Assembly (NCBI GenBank): GCA_018241995.1
Contig: JAFECT010000001.1
Span: 153,959-217,958 of the forward strand
Origin: Pseudomonadota bacterium
Lineage (GTDB): Bacteria > Pseudomonadota > Alphaproteobacteria > Caulobacterales > Caulobacteraceae
Direction: 5' to 3'
Length of the DNA: 64,000 bases
Shown here: piece by piece, positions 42,775-51,457 of the stretch
Layout: each line of letters starts with the position of its first letter
Position numbering within the stretch: the stretch's first letter is position 1
Notes under the pieces: generated by a model
The model's input: only the letters and a program-made list of their open reading frames with translations
Databases searched by the model: none
What the model was told of the DNA's origin: nothing
Made by a program: the position numbers and the translations under genes

Positions 42775-43484
42775 GCCGCGCGGTAGGCGCCGTCGACCAG
42801 CCGCGGCGCCACGCAGCTGACGTCCTGTTCGACCGCAAGGTCCACGTCGCCTGCGTAGCCTCGGTCGATCAACTCCCGGCCGGAGATAGAGCCCCGCACG
42901 AACTCGCCCACGTGCGCGCCGCACGCCCGAAAGGCGTCGCGCGCACGCCCGGCCTCGCCCTCCATCGCCAAGCTCAGCACGTGGAGCACGGCGCCGGCGC
43001 CCAGCAGATCCTCGATGGCGAAGCGCCACTCGCCGCCCGGCCAGTGCTCGCCCGCGGCGACCACGCCCACATCGCCCTGCCCCGCGGTCTCCAGCGCCGC
43101 CTGGGCCACCGCGCCGGCGTTGCGTAGGCATCCGGCGAAGACCGCCGCGCCGTTGACCGCCGCCGCCGACAGGCGGGCGCCGTTGGGCGAGGGCAGGATC
43201 AGCCGCGTCCCTTCCGCGATCCCGGTCAGGCTGGCGGGCGAGAGGCTGTAGCCGGGCTCGCCGCGCTTGACGGCCACCACCGCGCCTTCACCCTTGGCCT
43301 TGACCAGTTCGGGCAGCGCCTGGCCGTCGCCGGGGGCCATGGGCAGAACGTCGGCGCCGCGCGCCACGGCCACGTCGACCGCGGTCGAGAACGACAGCAC
43401 ATCGACCACTACCAGGGCGCCGACCCGCCCGCGCAGCCGCTCGACGGCGTGCAGCCCCCAGCCGAAATGCGCGGCGCGATCCAT
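42771..43484 (-). CDS. 2-phosphosulfolactate phosphatase family (ComB-like)
   Basis: 237 residues from ATG 43484, with GGGGGAAG upstream. It shows VVVDVLSFSTAVDVAVARGADVLPM and LILPSPNGARLSAAA, the ComB acid-phosphatase signatures. In methanogens ComB dephosphorylates phosphosulfolactate in coenzyme M synthesis. Alphaproteobacteria lack that pathway, so the real substrate is unclear. It is divergent from the NUDIX gene. Confidence 0.86.
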   Translation of the reverse strand: MDRAAHFGWGLHAVERLRGRVGALVVVDVLSFSTAVDVAVARGADVLPMAPGDGQALPELVKAKGEGAVVAVKRGEPGYSLSPASLTGIAEGTRLILPSPNGARLSAAAVNGAAVFAGCLRNAGAVAQAALETAGQGDVGVVAAGEHWPGGEWRFAIEDLLGAGAVLHVLSLAMEGEAGRARDAFRACGAHVGEFVRGSISGRELIDRGYAGDVDLAVEQDVSCVAPRLVDGAYRAA

Positions 43485-43588
43485 GGCTTCCCCCAAAACC
43501 GGCCGGACCAGAGCACGGGTCCATGACAGGGGCGCGTCGTTGGCGCCAGGCCTTTGGCGTCATGCGCGACTCGGCGGAGCGTCGCGCC

Positions 43589-43999
43589 ATGTCCGCCGGA
43601 GCGAAAGAGATCATCCGCATCGCCGCCGCCGCAATCGTGCAGGGCGGCGCGGTGCTGACCGTGCGCAAGCACGGCGGAACCCGCTTCATGCTGCCCGGCG
43701 GCAAATACGAAGCCGACGAAGCGCCGCTGGAATGCCTGGCGCGCGAGCTCGACGAGGAACTGGGCGTCGGCGTCGCCAGCGCTGAGGCGCTGGGTCGGTT
43801 CGAAGCGCCCGCGGCGGACCATCCCGAGGCGACTGTCGTAGCCGACGTGTTTGTCGTCGAAGTCTCAGGCGATCCCCGTCCACAGGCCGAGATCGCGGAG
43901 GCGCGCTGGATCACCCCGGGCCAGACGGATGCGCCGCCGCTGGCGCAGCTGCTGGAAACGCAGGTGTTTCCTGCGCTGCTTGGTCGCGCAGCTCGCTGA
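43589..43999 (+). CDS. NUDIX hydrolase
   Basis: 136 residues from ATG 43589. A perfect Nudix box GKYEADEAPLECLARELDEELGV (G-x5-E-x7-RE-U-xEE-x-GU) lies near residue 40. It would cleave a nucleoside diphosphate linked to another moiety; substrate unknown. In-frame starts at 43523 and 43562 exist; this one has GGAG upstream at usable spacing. Confidence 0.9.
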   Translation: MSAGAKEIIRIAAAAIVQGGAVLTVRKHGGTRFMLPGGKYEADEAPLECLARELDEELGVGVASAEALGRFEAPAADHPEATVVADVFVVEVSGDPRPQAEIAEARWITPGQTDAPPLAQLLETQVFPALLGRAAR

Positions 44000-44010
44000 A
44001 CTAGTCCGTG

Positions 44011-44030
44011 TCCCCGGCGAAGGCCGGGAA
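44011..44030. repeat. Short palindrome of the dispersed CCCGGC-gaag-GCCGGG type
   Basis: CCCGGC and GCCGGG flank GAAG between the convergent NUDIX and M20 genes. It looks like a fragment of a common intergenic repeat; no T-tract follows. Confidence 0.4.
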
Positions 44031-44042
44031 AACGGGGGGAGG

Positions 44043-45533
44043 TTAGCTCCGCCCGCCGAACAGCTTGCCGAGGAAGCCCTTCTTGCTCCCGCCGCCGCTC
44101 GTGGAAGCGCTCGCGCCGCCGGCCTGGGCGTAGTGATCCGCCAGCACCAGCGAGACCACCTGGGTCACGCGTTCACCGGTCGGGATGTGCAGGAATTCGT
44201 TGGGACCGTGGGCGTTGGAGTGCGGGCCCAGCACGCCGGTGATCAGGAACTGCGCCTCCGGGAACTTGTCGCCGAGCATGCCCATGAAGGGGATCGAGCC
44301 GCCCTCGCCCATCATCGCCACCGGCGCGCCGAACGCAGTCTGGGACGCAGCCTCGACCGAGGCCTCGAGCCACGGCGCCAGGGCCGGGGCGTTCCAGCCG
44401 GACTCACCGCCCTGCACCTCGAAGGTGACGCTGGCGCCATAGGGCGGGTTCTCCTCCAGCACCTTCTTCACGGCCTGGGCGCACTTGGCCGCGTCGGCCG
44501 TCGGCGGCAGGCGCATCGACAGTTTCGCGGCGGTGAAGGGGCGCAGCACATTGCCCGCGTCGGCGGGCTTGGCCAGGCCGTCGGCGCCGACGATGGCCAG
44601 CTGGGGCCGCCAGGTGCGGTTCAGGATCAGCTCCACCGGGTCATCGGTGACCGGCTTCATGCCCTTCACAAAGGGAAACTTCGTCCAGACCTCGTCCTTC
44701 AGGATGGCCGCAGCGCGCTTGGCCTGCTCCTGGCGGTCGGCCGGGACCTCGGTCCACAGCGCCTCGACCTTAACCTTGCCGGTGGTCTCGTCCTCGATGC
44801 GCGAGAGCAGCTGGCGCAGGATGCGGAAGCTGGACGCCACCACGCCGGACGCGTCGCCCGAGTGGACGCCCTCGTCCAGCACCTTGACCGTCAAGACACC
44901 GCCCAAAAGGCCGCGCAGCGAGGTCGTCAGCCACAGCTGGTCGTAGTTGCCGCAGCCGCTGTCGAGGCAGATCACCAGTGACGGCTTGCCGATCTTGGAC
45001 GCCAGGTGGTCGACGTAGAACGGCAGGTCGTAGGAGCCGGACTCCTCGCAGGCCTCGATCAGCACCACGCAGCGGGCGAAGGGAACACCCTGGTCCTTCA
45101 GCGCCAAGAGCGCGCCCAGGGAGGCGAAGATGGCGTAGCCGTCGTCGGCGCCGCCGCGGCCATAGAGCTTGTCGCCCTTCAGCACCGGGGTCCACGGCCC
45201 TAAGCCCTCGGCCCAGCCGGTCATCTCGGGCTGCTTGTCCAGGTGGCCGTAGAGCAGGACCGTGTCCGACCCCTGCCCCGGGATGTCCATGAAGATCAGC
45301 GGCGTGCGGCCGGGCAGGCGCACCACTTCCAGGGTCGACCCTGGAAAGGCCTCGAGCTTCTTGCGCGCCCAGGCCTCCATCAGGCTGACGGCCTGATCCA
45401 TGTAGCCGTGCTCGGCCCACTGGGGATCGAAGCTCGGGCTCTTGTTCGGGATCTTGATGTATTCGATCAGTCGGGGAGTGATCTCGTCGGCCCAGAGGCC
45501 GCCCACGAAGCGTTTCAGCCTGTCGGCGTCCAT
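44043..45533 (-). CDS. M20-family metallopeptidase (dipeptidase-like)
   Basis: 496 residues. Zinc-ligand motifs are LLYGHLDKQPE, GRGGADDGYA, EACEESGSY and a final SNAHGPNEFLH. The dimerisation domain lies between residues ~190 and 370. It hydrolyses dipeptides or N-acyl amino acids in the cytoplasm. The last ~20 residues are a Ser/Gly-rich extension ending KKGFLGKLFGGRS. It is cotranscribed with trmJ, which ends 3 nt upstream. Confidence 0.92.
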   Translation of the reverse strand: MDADRLKRFVGGLWADEITPRLIEYIKIPNKSPSFDPQWAEHGYMDQAVSLMEAWARKKLEAFPGSTLEVVRLPGRTPLIFMDIPGQGSDTVLLYGHLDKQPEMTGWAEGLGPWTPVLKGDKLYGRGGADDGYAIFASLGALLALKDQGVPFARCVVLIEACEESGSYDLPFYVDHLASKIGKPSLVICLDSGCGNYDQLWLTTSLRGLLGGVLTVKVLDEGVHSGDASGVVASSFRILRQLLSRIEDETTGKVKVEALWTEVPADRQEQAKRAAAILKDEVWTKFPFVKGMKPVTDDPVELILNRTWRPQLAIVGADGLAKPADAGNVLRPFTAAKLSMRLPPTADAAKCAQAVKKVLEENPPYGASVTFEVQGGESGWNAPALAPWLEASVEAASQTAFGAPVAMMGEGGSIPFMGMLGDKFPEAQFLITGVLGPHSNAHGPNEFLHIPTGERVTQVVSLVLADHYAQAGGASASTSGGGSKKGFLGKLFGGRS

Positions 45534-45536
45534 ACC

Positions 45537-46313
45537 CTACTCTCCCCGTTCCCGCTTCTTTTCAGCGAGCTTGGCCAGCACCCGTCCGCGGCCCTTGCTG
45601 AGCGCGGTGATCACGCCGCGAAAGGTGCGCGCTTCCTGGTCGGAGAAGCGAGCGCGGCCCAGGGCGACGCGAAGGTTGCGCACCATAGCGGGCTTTTTTT
45701 CGGGCGGGTGAAAAAAGCCCGCCGTCTCGAGTTCACTCTCCAGATGCTCAAATAGCCCGATCATCTGTTCCTGCACGGCCGGCTCCGGCGCCTCGCGGAA
45801 GATCGCGGGCGGGCGGTCCAGCACGGTCTGGCGCCACTCATAGGCGTTGACCGCCACGGCCTGGGCCAGGTTCAGCGAGCGGAACTTCGGGTCGATCGGG
45901 ATGGTCACGATGGCGTGGCAGAGCGCGATATCCAGCGTCTCCAGCCCCGCCCGCTCGCCGCCGAACAACAGGCCGATGGTCTGGCCCTCGTGCGAGGCGC
46001 GGTTCAGCTCCGCCGCCGCTTCACGCGGCGTCAGGATCGGCAGCATGGTCTCGCGCGGCCGGGCGGTGGTCGCATAGACCACCTTCAGGTCGGCCAGGGC
46101 GTCCTCGATCCGGTCGAACACGTTGGCCTCGTTCAGCGGCCAGTCGGCGCCCGAGGCCGAGGCCCAGGCCCGCTCCTGCGGCCAGCCGTCGCGCGGGCGC
46201 ACCAGGCGCAGGTCGTAGAGGCCGAAGTTGGCCATCACACGCGCCACCGCGCCGATGTTCTCGGCCAGCTGCGGCTCGTTCAGGATCACACAGGGGGGGA
46301 CGGGTTCGCTCAC
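45537..46313 (-). CDS. trmJ: tRNA (cytidine/uridine-2'-O-)-methyltransferase TrmJ-like
   Basis: 258 residues of the SPOUT fold: VILNEPQLAENIGAVARVMANFGLYDLRLVRP, LLFGGERAGL and IPIDPKFRSLNLAQAVAVNAYEW. These are the knotted SAM-binding motifs of TrmJ/TrmH-type enzymes, with a C-terminal helical extension typical of TrmJ. It methylates the ribose of position 32 in tRNA. Next gene on the same strand is the M20 peptidase. Confidence 0.9.
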   Translation of the reverse strand: MSEPVPPCVILNEPQLAENIGAVARVMANFGLYDLRLVRPRDGWPQERAWASASGADWPLNEANVFDRIEDALADLKVVYATTARPRETMLPILTPREAAAELNRASHEGQTIGLLFGGERAGLETLDIALCHAIVTIPIDPKFRSLNLAQAVAVNAYEWRQTVLDRPPAIFREAPEPAVQEQMIGLFEHLESELETAGFFHPPEKKPAMVRNLRVALGRARFSDQEARTFRGVITALSKGRGRVLAKLAEKKRERGE

Positions 46314-46354
46314 GGGCGGGGTTTAGAGCAGGGCCGCCGCCAGCGGAAGCGCGA

Positions 46355-49282
46355 TCAGCCCGCCTTGGCGCCCGCCGCGCTCGCGGCCGTCTTCACCACG
46401 CCCGCGGCGTTGTCGCGGAAGCGCTGTTTCATCCCCGCCACCCAGCCGGCGAAGGTGTCGGCTTGCGAGGTGATGCGGGCGAAGTCGGACGGGTTGACGC
46501 GGGCGCCGTCGAGGCCCGCGAGCGCGATGCGCAACGCCTCCGGCTGACGCGCCTGCTGCACGAAGGCGCCGAAGCGCTCGGTCAGGCGGGTCAGGCCCTT
46601 GCCGTCCCCGGCCATGGAATAGGCCACCCCGGCGCGGATCAGCTTGGTCTCTTCTTCCCCGGACAGCGGAGCGGCGGCGTTCTTGAACCGGTCGCCCAGG
46701 CGCTTCTCGTAGATCGCCCCGGCGTTGGCCCAGTCCTTCTGGCGCCAATAGACGTCGGCGCGCACGTCCAGGGCCTCAGGCGAGACGTCCTTGGCGAGAA
46801 TCTCGAGCGCGCCGTCATAGCGGGTCAGATCGGCCAGGGCGCGAGCCTCCAGCACCCGGCGCTGGGCGTTCAACGCATTGGGCAGCAAGGTCGAGCGCGA
46901 TCCCCAGATGGCCTGCAGCGCCTGCTCGGGCTTGCGATCCATCAGATAGACGGCGGCCAGGTTGGTGGCGACCTGGGCCTTGGCCACGCCGTCCAGGCGG
47001 GAATCGACCTGGTGTTTCAAGAGCTCGGCCGCCTGGGGCAGCAGGTCCACGTCGATCAGGCGCCGTGACAGCTTGCGCACCATCTCGTCGCCGTCGGCGC
47101 CCACCGGGGTCAGCTCGCTGAAGTCGTAGAACAGGCCGAGCGCCTGGATCGGCTCCATGTTGTCGGCGCCGCCGCGCAGGAACAGCCGGCGGAACACCTC
47201 GGCCAACTGGGTCTGCAGGCCCATGGCGGCCGGCGAATCCGGCAGCCGCTTGCCGGCCGAGCGCAGGGCGTCCAGCGCCTGGCGATAGTCCCCCTGAGCC
47301 AGGTAGATCTCGCCCAGCGAGCGGATCACCTCCAGCTCCGTGCCGTCGCCGCGCCAGCGGTATCGCAGGCTTTCCAGGGTGGCGATGGCCTCGGCCGGCT
47401 TGATCAGGCCCTTCTGGTACTTGATGCGCGCGGCGTGCATCTGGGCCGGCGTGGCGAGCGATGCGGTGCCCGCGTGCGAGATGGCGTCATAAACGGCCAG
47501 CGCCCGGTCGCTGAGCCCCTGTTCCTCGAACAGCCGCGCCTGCACCAGGAGCGCGCCCAGCTGGTCCACCGGCTCCAGGTTCTGGGCCAGGGCGTAGGCG
47601 AGCAGCGAAGCGGCGGCCGTCTGGTCCTTGGTCTCCAGGGCGGCGGTGGCGTGGGCGGTGGCGAAGCGGGCGCGCCATTTGGGCGAGAAGCTGTCGATGG
47701 CGCGGGCGCCTGCGGTGAACGACTTCCTGGCGTCGGTCCAGGCGCCGAGCTTGGCGTCGATATAGCCGCGCCACAGCGAACTGGCCGGATCGGCCGCGGT
47801 GGCGGGGGTCGAGAAGTCGGCCTGGGCTTCCTTATAGCGGCCTGCCATGGCGCGCGCCGCGCCGCGCAGGGCGCGCATCTCCGCGTCGTTCAGCATGGCC
47901 GGGTTCTGCTTGGCCACCATGTCGAGCGCGCCGATGGCCTCGTAGTTCAGCTCCGAGCCGACCAGGAAGCGCGCGAAGGCCATGCGCGCGGCGACCGGGG
48001 CGTTCCTGCCCTTGGCGCCCTCGGCGAGGGCCAGGTCCTGCAGCTGGCGATAGCGGACCAGGAAGCCGGCGTCCCCGGTCTTGGACCAGTTGTCGTAGTC
48101 GATCAGCCCCGGCAGCGCGGCGGCCTGCGGCAGCTCCGTGGGCGTCACCGCCGCCTGGGCGCCGGAACTCGGCGGCGACAGGCTCAGGCCCTTCACCGGC
48201 CGTTCGATGCGCACCAGGTCGCCGGCGATGGTGACGTTGACGTCCGGTGCGATGGTCTCGACCGCCATGCCGTGCACGGTCTGCAGCAGCACCGCCTCGA
48301 TCAGGGTGCGTGGCCGCGCGGTCGGGCGCGGGTCGCCCATGGCGGTCACGGCGGCGAAGCGGTCGCCGATCACCGGGTCGGTCAGCCAGATCACCTTGGT
48401 GGCGCCGGTCAGGGCCGCGGAAAGGGCCGGGGGGCCGGTCTGGTCGTCGCGGTCGATCCTGATGCCGTTCTCGGGCGGCGTGATCGGGCCGCCCAGGGTC
48501 ACCGTCCAGTTCGGGCCATCCGAAGCCGCGGCCACCGAAACCACTTCCGGCGTCTCGATGCGCAGCACCGTGAAATCAGGGCCATTGAGCCAGCGCATGC
48601 GCTTGACGGGGCCCAGCCGCCCTTCGGGGGCGGAGGCCATGTCGAGCTTGGCCTTGGCGTCGAACACCACATAGACCGCGTCGCCGCGGCGGAAGATGGC
48701 GGAGCCTACCGGCGCCGCCCAGGGAAACCTCAGCGTCACGGCCTGGCCGTCGGTGGCGGCCGCCACACGCACGGCGCCGGATGCGGGGATCGGATTGGGC
48801 CGGGTGGGTGCAGGGCCCGCCGCCTCAGCGATGTCGCCGCGCGCCGGAAAGACGTTCAGATAGGTGGCGCCGTCGGCCTTGCCGGTCTTGACACTGGCGC
48901 CGCGGTCGAGCGTCAGCACCACCTCGAAGCCCTCCGCCGTCGGGCGGGTGTCGACGCCGGCGATGCCCTTGGGAGGATCGACCTGCAGGCGGGCCAGATC
49001 CGGCTTCACGCCCTTGGGCATGCGCAGCACGACGCCGGTCTCGGTGGTGCGTACCGCCACCTGCGGGCCTTGGGGGCCTAGGAATTCGATGCGGGTGAAG
49101 TCGTTGTTGACCCCGACGCGCAGCTCCACCGGCCCGTGGGCGGTGATCCTGGTCTCCGCCGCCAGGGCGCCGGCCACCGGCACGACCCCCGCCGCCGCCA
49201 CACAGGCGACCGCGGCCGTCGTCAACAGGACGACCTTGGCCCCGGCCTTCAGGCGCGACTCAGGTGTGGAGGCGGATTTCAT
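46355..49282 (-). CDS. Large TPR-type exported protein of the flagellar neighbourhood
   Basis: 975 residues from ATG 49282. Signal-anchor near residues 17-42, then an AMIN-like beta domain (ELRVGVNNDFTRIEFLG, ...TAEGFEVVLTLDRGASVKT). From ~400 on it is a long array of tetratricopeptide-type helices (GEIYLAQGDYRQALDALRSAGKRLPD, and others). Proteins of this layout lie next to fliM/motE-type genes in other alphaproteobacteria. It likely acts at the periplasmic side in flagellum or envelope assembly. A CtrA-like box lies 26 nt upstream. Confidence 0.85.
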   Translation of the reverse strand: MKSASTPESRLKAGAKVVLLTTAAVACVAAAGVVPVAGALAAETRITAHGPVELRVGVNNDFTRIEFLGPQGPQVAVRTTETGVVLRMPKGVKPDLARLQVDPPKGIAGVDTRPTAEGFEVVLTLDRGASVKTGKADGATYLNVFPARGDIAEAAGPAPTRPNPIPASGAVRVAAATDGQAVTLRFPWAAPVGSAIFRRGDAVYVVFDAKAKLDMASAPEGRLGPVKRMRWLNGPDFTVLRIETPEVVSVAAASDGPNWTVTLGGPITPPENGIRIDRDDQTGPPALSAALTGATKVIWLTDPVIGDRFAAVTAMGDPRPTARPRTLIEAVLLQTVHGMAVETIAPDVNVTIAGDLVRIERPVKGLSLSPPSSGAQAAVTPTELPQAAALPGLIDYDNWSKTGDAGFLVRYRQLQDLALAEGAKGRNAPVAARMAFARFLVGSELNYEAIGALDMVAKQNPAMLNDAEMRALRGAARAMAGRYKEAQADFSTPATAADPASSLWRGYIDAKLGAWTDARKSFTAGARAIDSFSPKWRARFATAHATAALETKDQTAAASLLAYALAQNLEPVDQLGALLVQARLFEEQGLSDRALAVYDAISHAGTASLATPAQMHAARIKYQKGLIKPAEAIATLESLRYRWRGDGTELEVIRSLGEIYLAQGDYRQALDALRSAGKRLPDSPAAMGLQTQLAEVFRRLFLRGGADNMEPIQALGLFYDFSELTPVGADGDEMVRKLSRRLIDVDLLPQAAELLKHQVDSRLDGVAKAQVATNLAAVYLMDRKPEQALQAIWGSRSTLLPNALNAQRRVLEARALADLTRYDGALEILAKDVSPEALDVRADVYWRQKDWANAGAIYEKRLGDRFKNAAAPLSGEEETKLIRAGVAYSMAGDGKGLTRLTERFGAFVQQARQPEALRIALAGLDGARVNPSDFARITSQADTFAGWVAGMKQRFRDNAAGVVKTAASAAGAKAG

Positions 49283-49307
49283 CACCTTCGAACCTCGCCG
49301 CTCGCGG

Positions 49308-49322
49308 TTAGGCTCGGGTTAA
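49308..49322 (-). promoter_or_regulatory. CtrA-like box upstream of the TPR gene
   Basis: On the minus strand TTAA-CCCGAGC-CTAA matches the CtrA full site TTAA-N7-TTAA with one mismatch. It is 26 nt before the TPR start codon. Confidence 0.55.
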
Positions 49323-49363
49323 CGATACCGGAACGCGCCTGCGGCGAAGACTTCCAAGAAGGT

Positions 49364-49828
49364 TCAGCTCTTCTGCACCGCCGCCCGCGCCCAGAACCGG
49401 GGGAGCCACCGGAGAGCCAAGCCCGCTGCGGTCCAGAGCAGGACGTAGGGAATGAAGCAGAACACGAACAGCAAGCCGATCGCGATGGTCAGCCCCTCCT
49501 CCCGATAGTTCTCCGGAATCTCTGCGTTCGGCGGTGTGAACGCGACATCGAACCCCACCAACAGCCAAAGATAGAGCGCGATCAATGTCGCGGTCAGGAC
49601 GATTGCGCCGCGCCTGAGCTTGAACACGTGGATACAGTAGATCGCGTTCACGGCCGTCACGGCGCCGAAGAGGATCGCGCCGTTCTCGTAAATCCAGTCG
49701 CTCGCGACGCCTTGCTGGCTTGTCGATAGGCCGAGCGAGGGCCACAGCCGATGGGAATAGGCCAGCGCCGCATAGAAGATCATTATGACGGCGGGCAGGA
49801 TCAGTTTGCCGATCAAGCGCTTAGGCAT
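49364..49828 (-). CDS. Four-helix membrane protein inserted in the flagellar block
   Basis: 154 residues, ATG 49828. Hydrophobic segments near residues 8-25, 48-66, 74-93 and 112-138. Codon use is less GC-biased than that of the flagellar genes on each side, suggesting later insertion. No family recognised. It separates the MotE-family gene from the TPR gene. The reading frame is complete. Confidence 0.7.
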   Translation of the reverse strand: MPKRLIGKLILPAVIMIFYAALAYSHRLWPSLGLSTSQQGVASDWIYENGAILFGAVTAVNAIYCIHVFKLRRGAIVLTATLIALYLWLLVGFDVAFTPPNAEIPENYREEGLTIAIGLLFVFCFIPYVLLWTAAGLALRWLPRFWARAAVQKS

Positions 49829-49938
49829 CAGCTACATCCCAGCAGCCACGCGGCCCGATCGTCAGCTAATTGGGCTGTGGGCAAGCGCTTCTTTCAACCA
49901 CCGTGCGCCATCGGAGTTTCGCTGTTGCTTCGAGCGAT

Positions 49939-50898
49939 TTAGCTCGGCTTGCCGCCCGCAGCGGGCGCAGCCGCAGCGGCGGGCTTCGTGGCGGCCGGAG
50001 CCGGGGTGGCCTTGGCGTCGGCGGCGTCGGCCTGTTTGGCGGCGGCCTTCGGCTTGGCCTTGCGGGCCTTGGGCCTGGGGGCGGCCTTGGCGGGCGCGGC
50101 CTTGTCGCTCGCAGCGGCCGAAGCCGCCGGGGCCTGGCCGTTCTCGGCGGCGGCGACCTGCTGCAGGGCCGAGATCGACGGCTGGAAGCGGGAAGCGAGC
50201 TTTTCGGTCAGCTTCTTGGCTTCCGCGGGCGGCATCTTGCCCAGGACCTGGGCCAGGATCGCCTCTTTCATCTTGGCGGCGACCGGCACACGCACCTTGT
50301 CGTCGAGCTGGATCATCACCGCCGCCGCATCGGCCGGCTTCATCTTGGAATAGACCGTCACCAGGCGCATGACCTCGGCGTCCTGCTTGGCGTCGACCTG
50401 GCCGAGCATGCCCTGGATCTCGCCCTTCAGGTCGGTCAGGGCCTTGAGCTTGCCGTCGACCTTGGTCTCGGCCGCGCCCAGCAGGGCGAGGTTGGTCTGC
50501 ATCGACTGCTCACGCTCGTCGAGCTCGCCGCGGCGGGCCTGGAGGCCTTGCAGCACGCGCAGTTCGGCCGGCGAGAGCCCGGCGTCCTTGGCCAGCTGCT
50601 CGGCGCTGGCGGCGCACATGGCGGGCGCGGGGGTCGTGGCGCCGGCGGCGGCCGCAGCGCCCGGGGCCGCCGAGTCGCCCAGGATGTCGCCCTTGGCGTC
50701 CGGCGTGGCGTCAGCCTTGCCGCTGGCCGGCCCCCTGGCCTTCTTGCCCTTGGCGGGCTTGGGCGCCTCTTCGGCGAAGGCGGCGGCCTGCTTCAGGAAG
50801 GCAGGCGCGCCGTCCAGGCCGGAGACGACCTTGAGCGCCAGGACGCCGCCCACCGCGACCGCGAGCAGGGGCAGAAGGCGAGGAACGCGGCTGGTCAT
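49939..50898 (-). CDS. MotE-family protein (MgtE-N-like fold, flagellar)
   Basis: 319 residues. N-terminal membrane helix (LLPLLAVAVGGVLALKVV), a Pro/Ala/Lys-rich linker, a coiled coil (LRVLQGLQARRGELDEREQSM) and the MgtE-N-like repeat domain (VYSKMKPADAAAVMIQLDD, AILAQVLGKMPPAEAKKLTEKL). In relatives MotE acts as a periplasmic chaperone or stabiliser for flagellar motor parts. The C-terminal ~70 residues are Ala/Lys/Pro-rich. It overlaps the pflI-like gene by ATGA. Confidence 0.85.
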   Translation of the reverse strand: MTSRVPRLLPLLAVAVGGVLALKVVSGLDGAPAFLKQAAAFAEEAPKPAKGKKARGPASGKADATPDAKGDILGDSAAPGAAAAAGATTPAPAMCAASAEQLAKDAGLSPAELRVLQGLQARRGELDEREQSMQTNLALLGAAETKVDGKLKALTDLKGEIQGMLGQVDAKQDAEVMRLVTVYSKMKPADAAAVMIQLDDKVRVPVAAKMKEAILAQVLGKMPPAEAKKLTEKLASRFQPSISALQQVAAAENGQAPAASAAASDKAAPAKAAPRPKARKAKPKAAAKQADAADAKATPAPAATKPAAAAAPAAGGKPS

Positions 50899-51452
50899 CG
50901 ATCAACTCCGAAGGCGCGGGCCCGCGGCGCGGACTCCGTCTCGAACAGGTCCTCGTCCAGGCCACGGGCGGCCGGACGACGGGAAACGGGGGCGGAAGGC
51001 CGCGCAGCGGCTTCGCGATGGGGGGGCGCGGACGGGCGCGGACGCTCGGCGCGGGGTTCGGATGCGCGCGGCTCAGCGCTGCGGGCCAAGGTGTCGGCCA
51101 GGCGCGAATCGGAAAGGCGCGGCCGTTCCGGTGCGGCGGCCAGCGCCGTCTTGGCGTCTTCGGTGGCCCGCTCGGCGCGGACCATCAGCTTGTCGAGCTC
51201 GGCCTTGAGCTCGCGGGCCTTCAGGATGCGGTCGTGCAGCTCGTCGTGGGCCGCTTCGGTGGTCTGGCGCAGAGCCTCGAGCCCCGCCTCGGCGCGGGCG
51301 GCGGCGGCGTCCAGCGTCTGCACCGCCTCGGCGAAGCCCGCCTGGCTGTCGCGCAGGGCCTTGAGCTTGCGCTCCAGCTTGATCCCATAGGCCAGCGCCG
51401 CGACCAGCAGGGTCGCCAGCAGCAGGTCCATGGCCACGGTCACCATGTCCAT
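50895..51452 (-). CDS. DUF6468 protein, PflI-like flagellar positioning factor
   Basis: 185 residues from ATG 51452, 5 nt after the fliM stop. One N-terminal membrane helix (VAMDLLLATLLVAALAYGIKL) is followed by a long coiled coil (DAAAARAEAGLEALRQTTEAAHDELHDRILK) and a Pro/Arg/Ala-rich tail. The position after fliM, bitopic topology and proline-rich end resemble Caulobacter PflI, which sets flagellum position. That identification is by context and topology, not by close alignment. Confidence 0.75.
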   Translation of the reverse strand: MDMVTVAMDLLLATLLVAALAYGIKLERKLKALRDSQAGFAEAVQTLDAAAARAEAGLEALRQTTEAAHDELHDRILKARELKAELDKLMVRAERATEDAKTALAAAPERPRLSDSRLADTLARSAEPRASEPRAERPRPSAPPHREAAARPSAPVSRRPAARGLDEDLFETESAPRARAFGVDR

Positions 51453-51457
51453 CGACG

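Noticed and set aside
44000..44042. Possible terminator between the NUDIX and M20 genes
   Set aside because: The hairpin lacks a T-tract on either strand and looks like a piece of a dispersed repeat.
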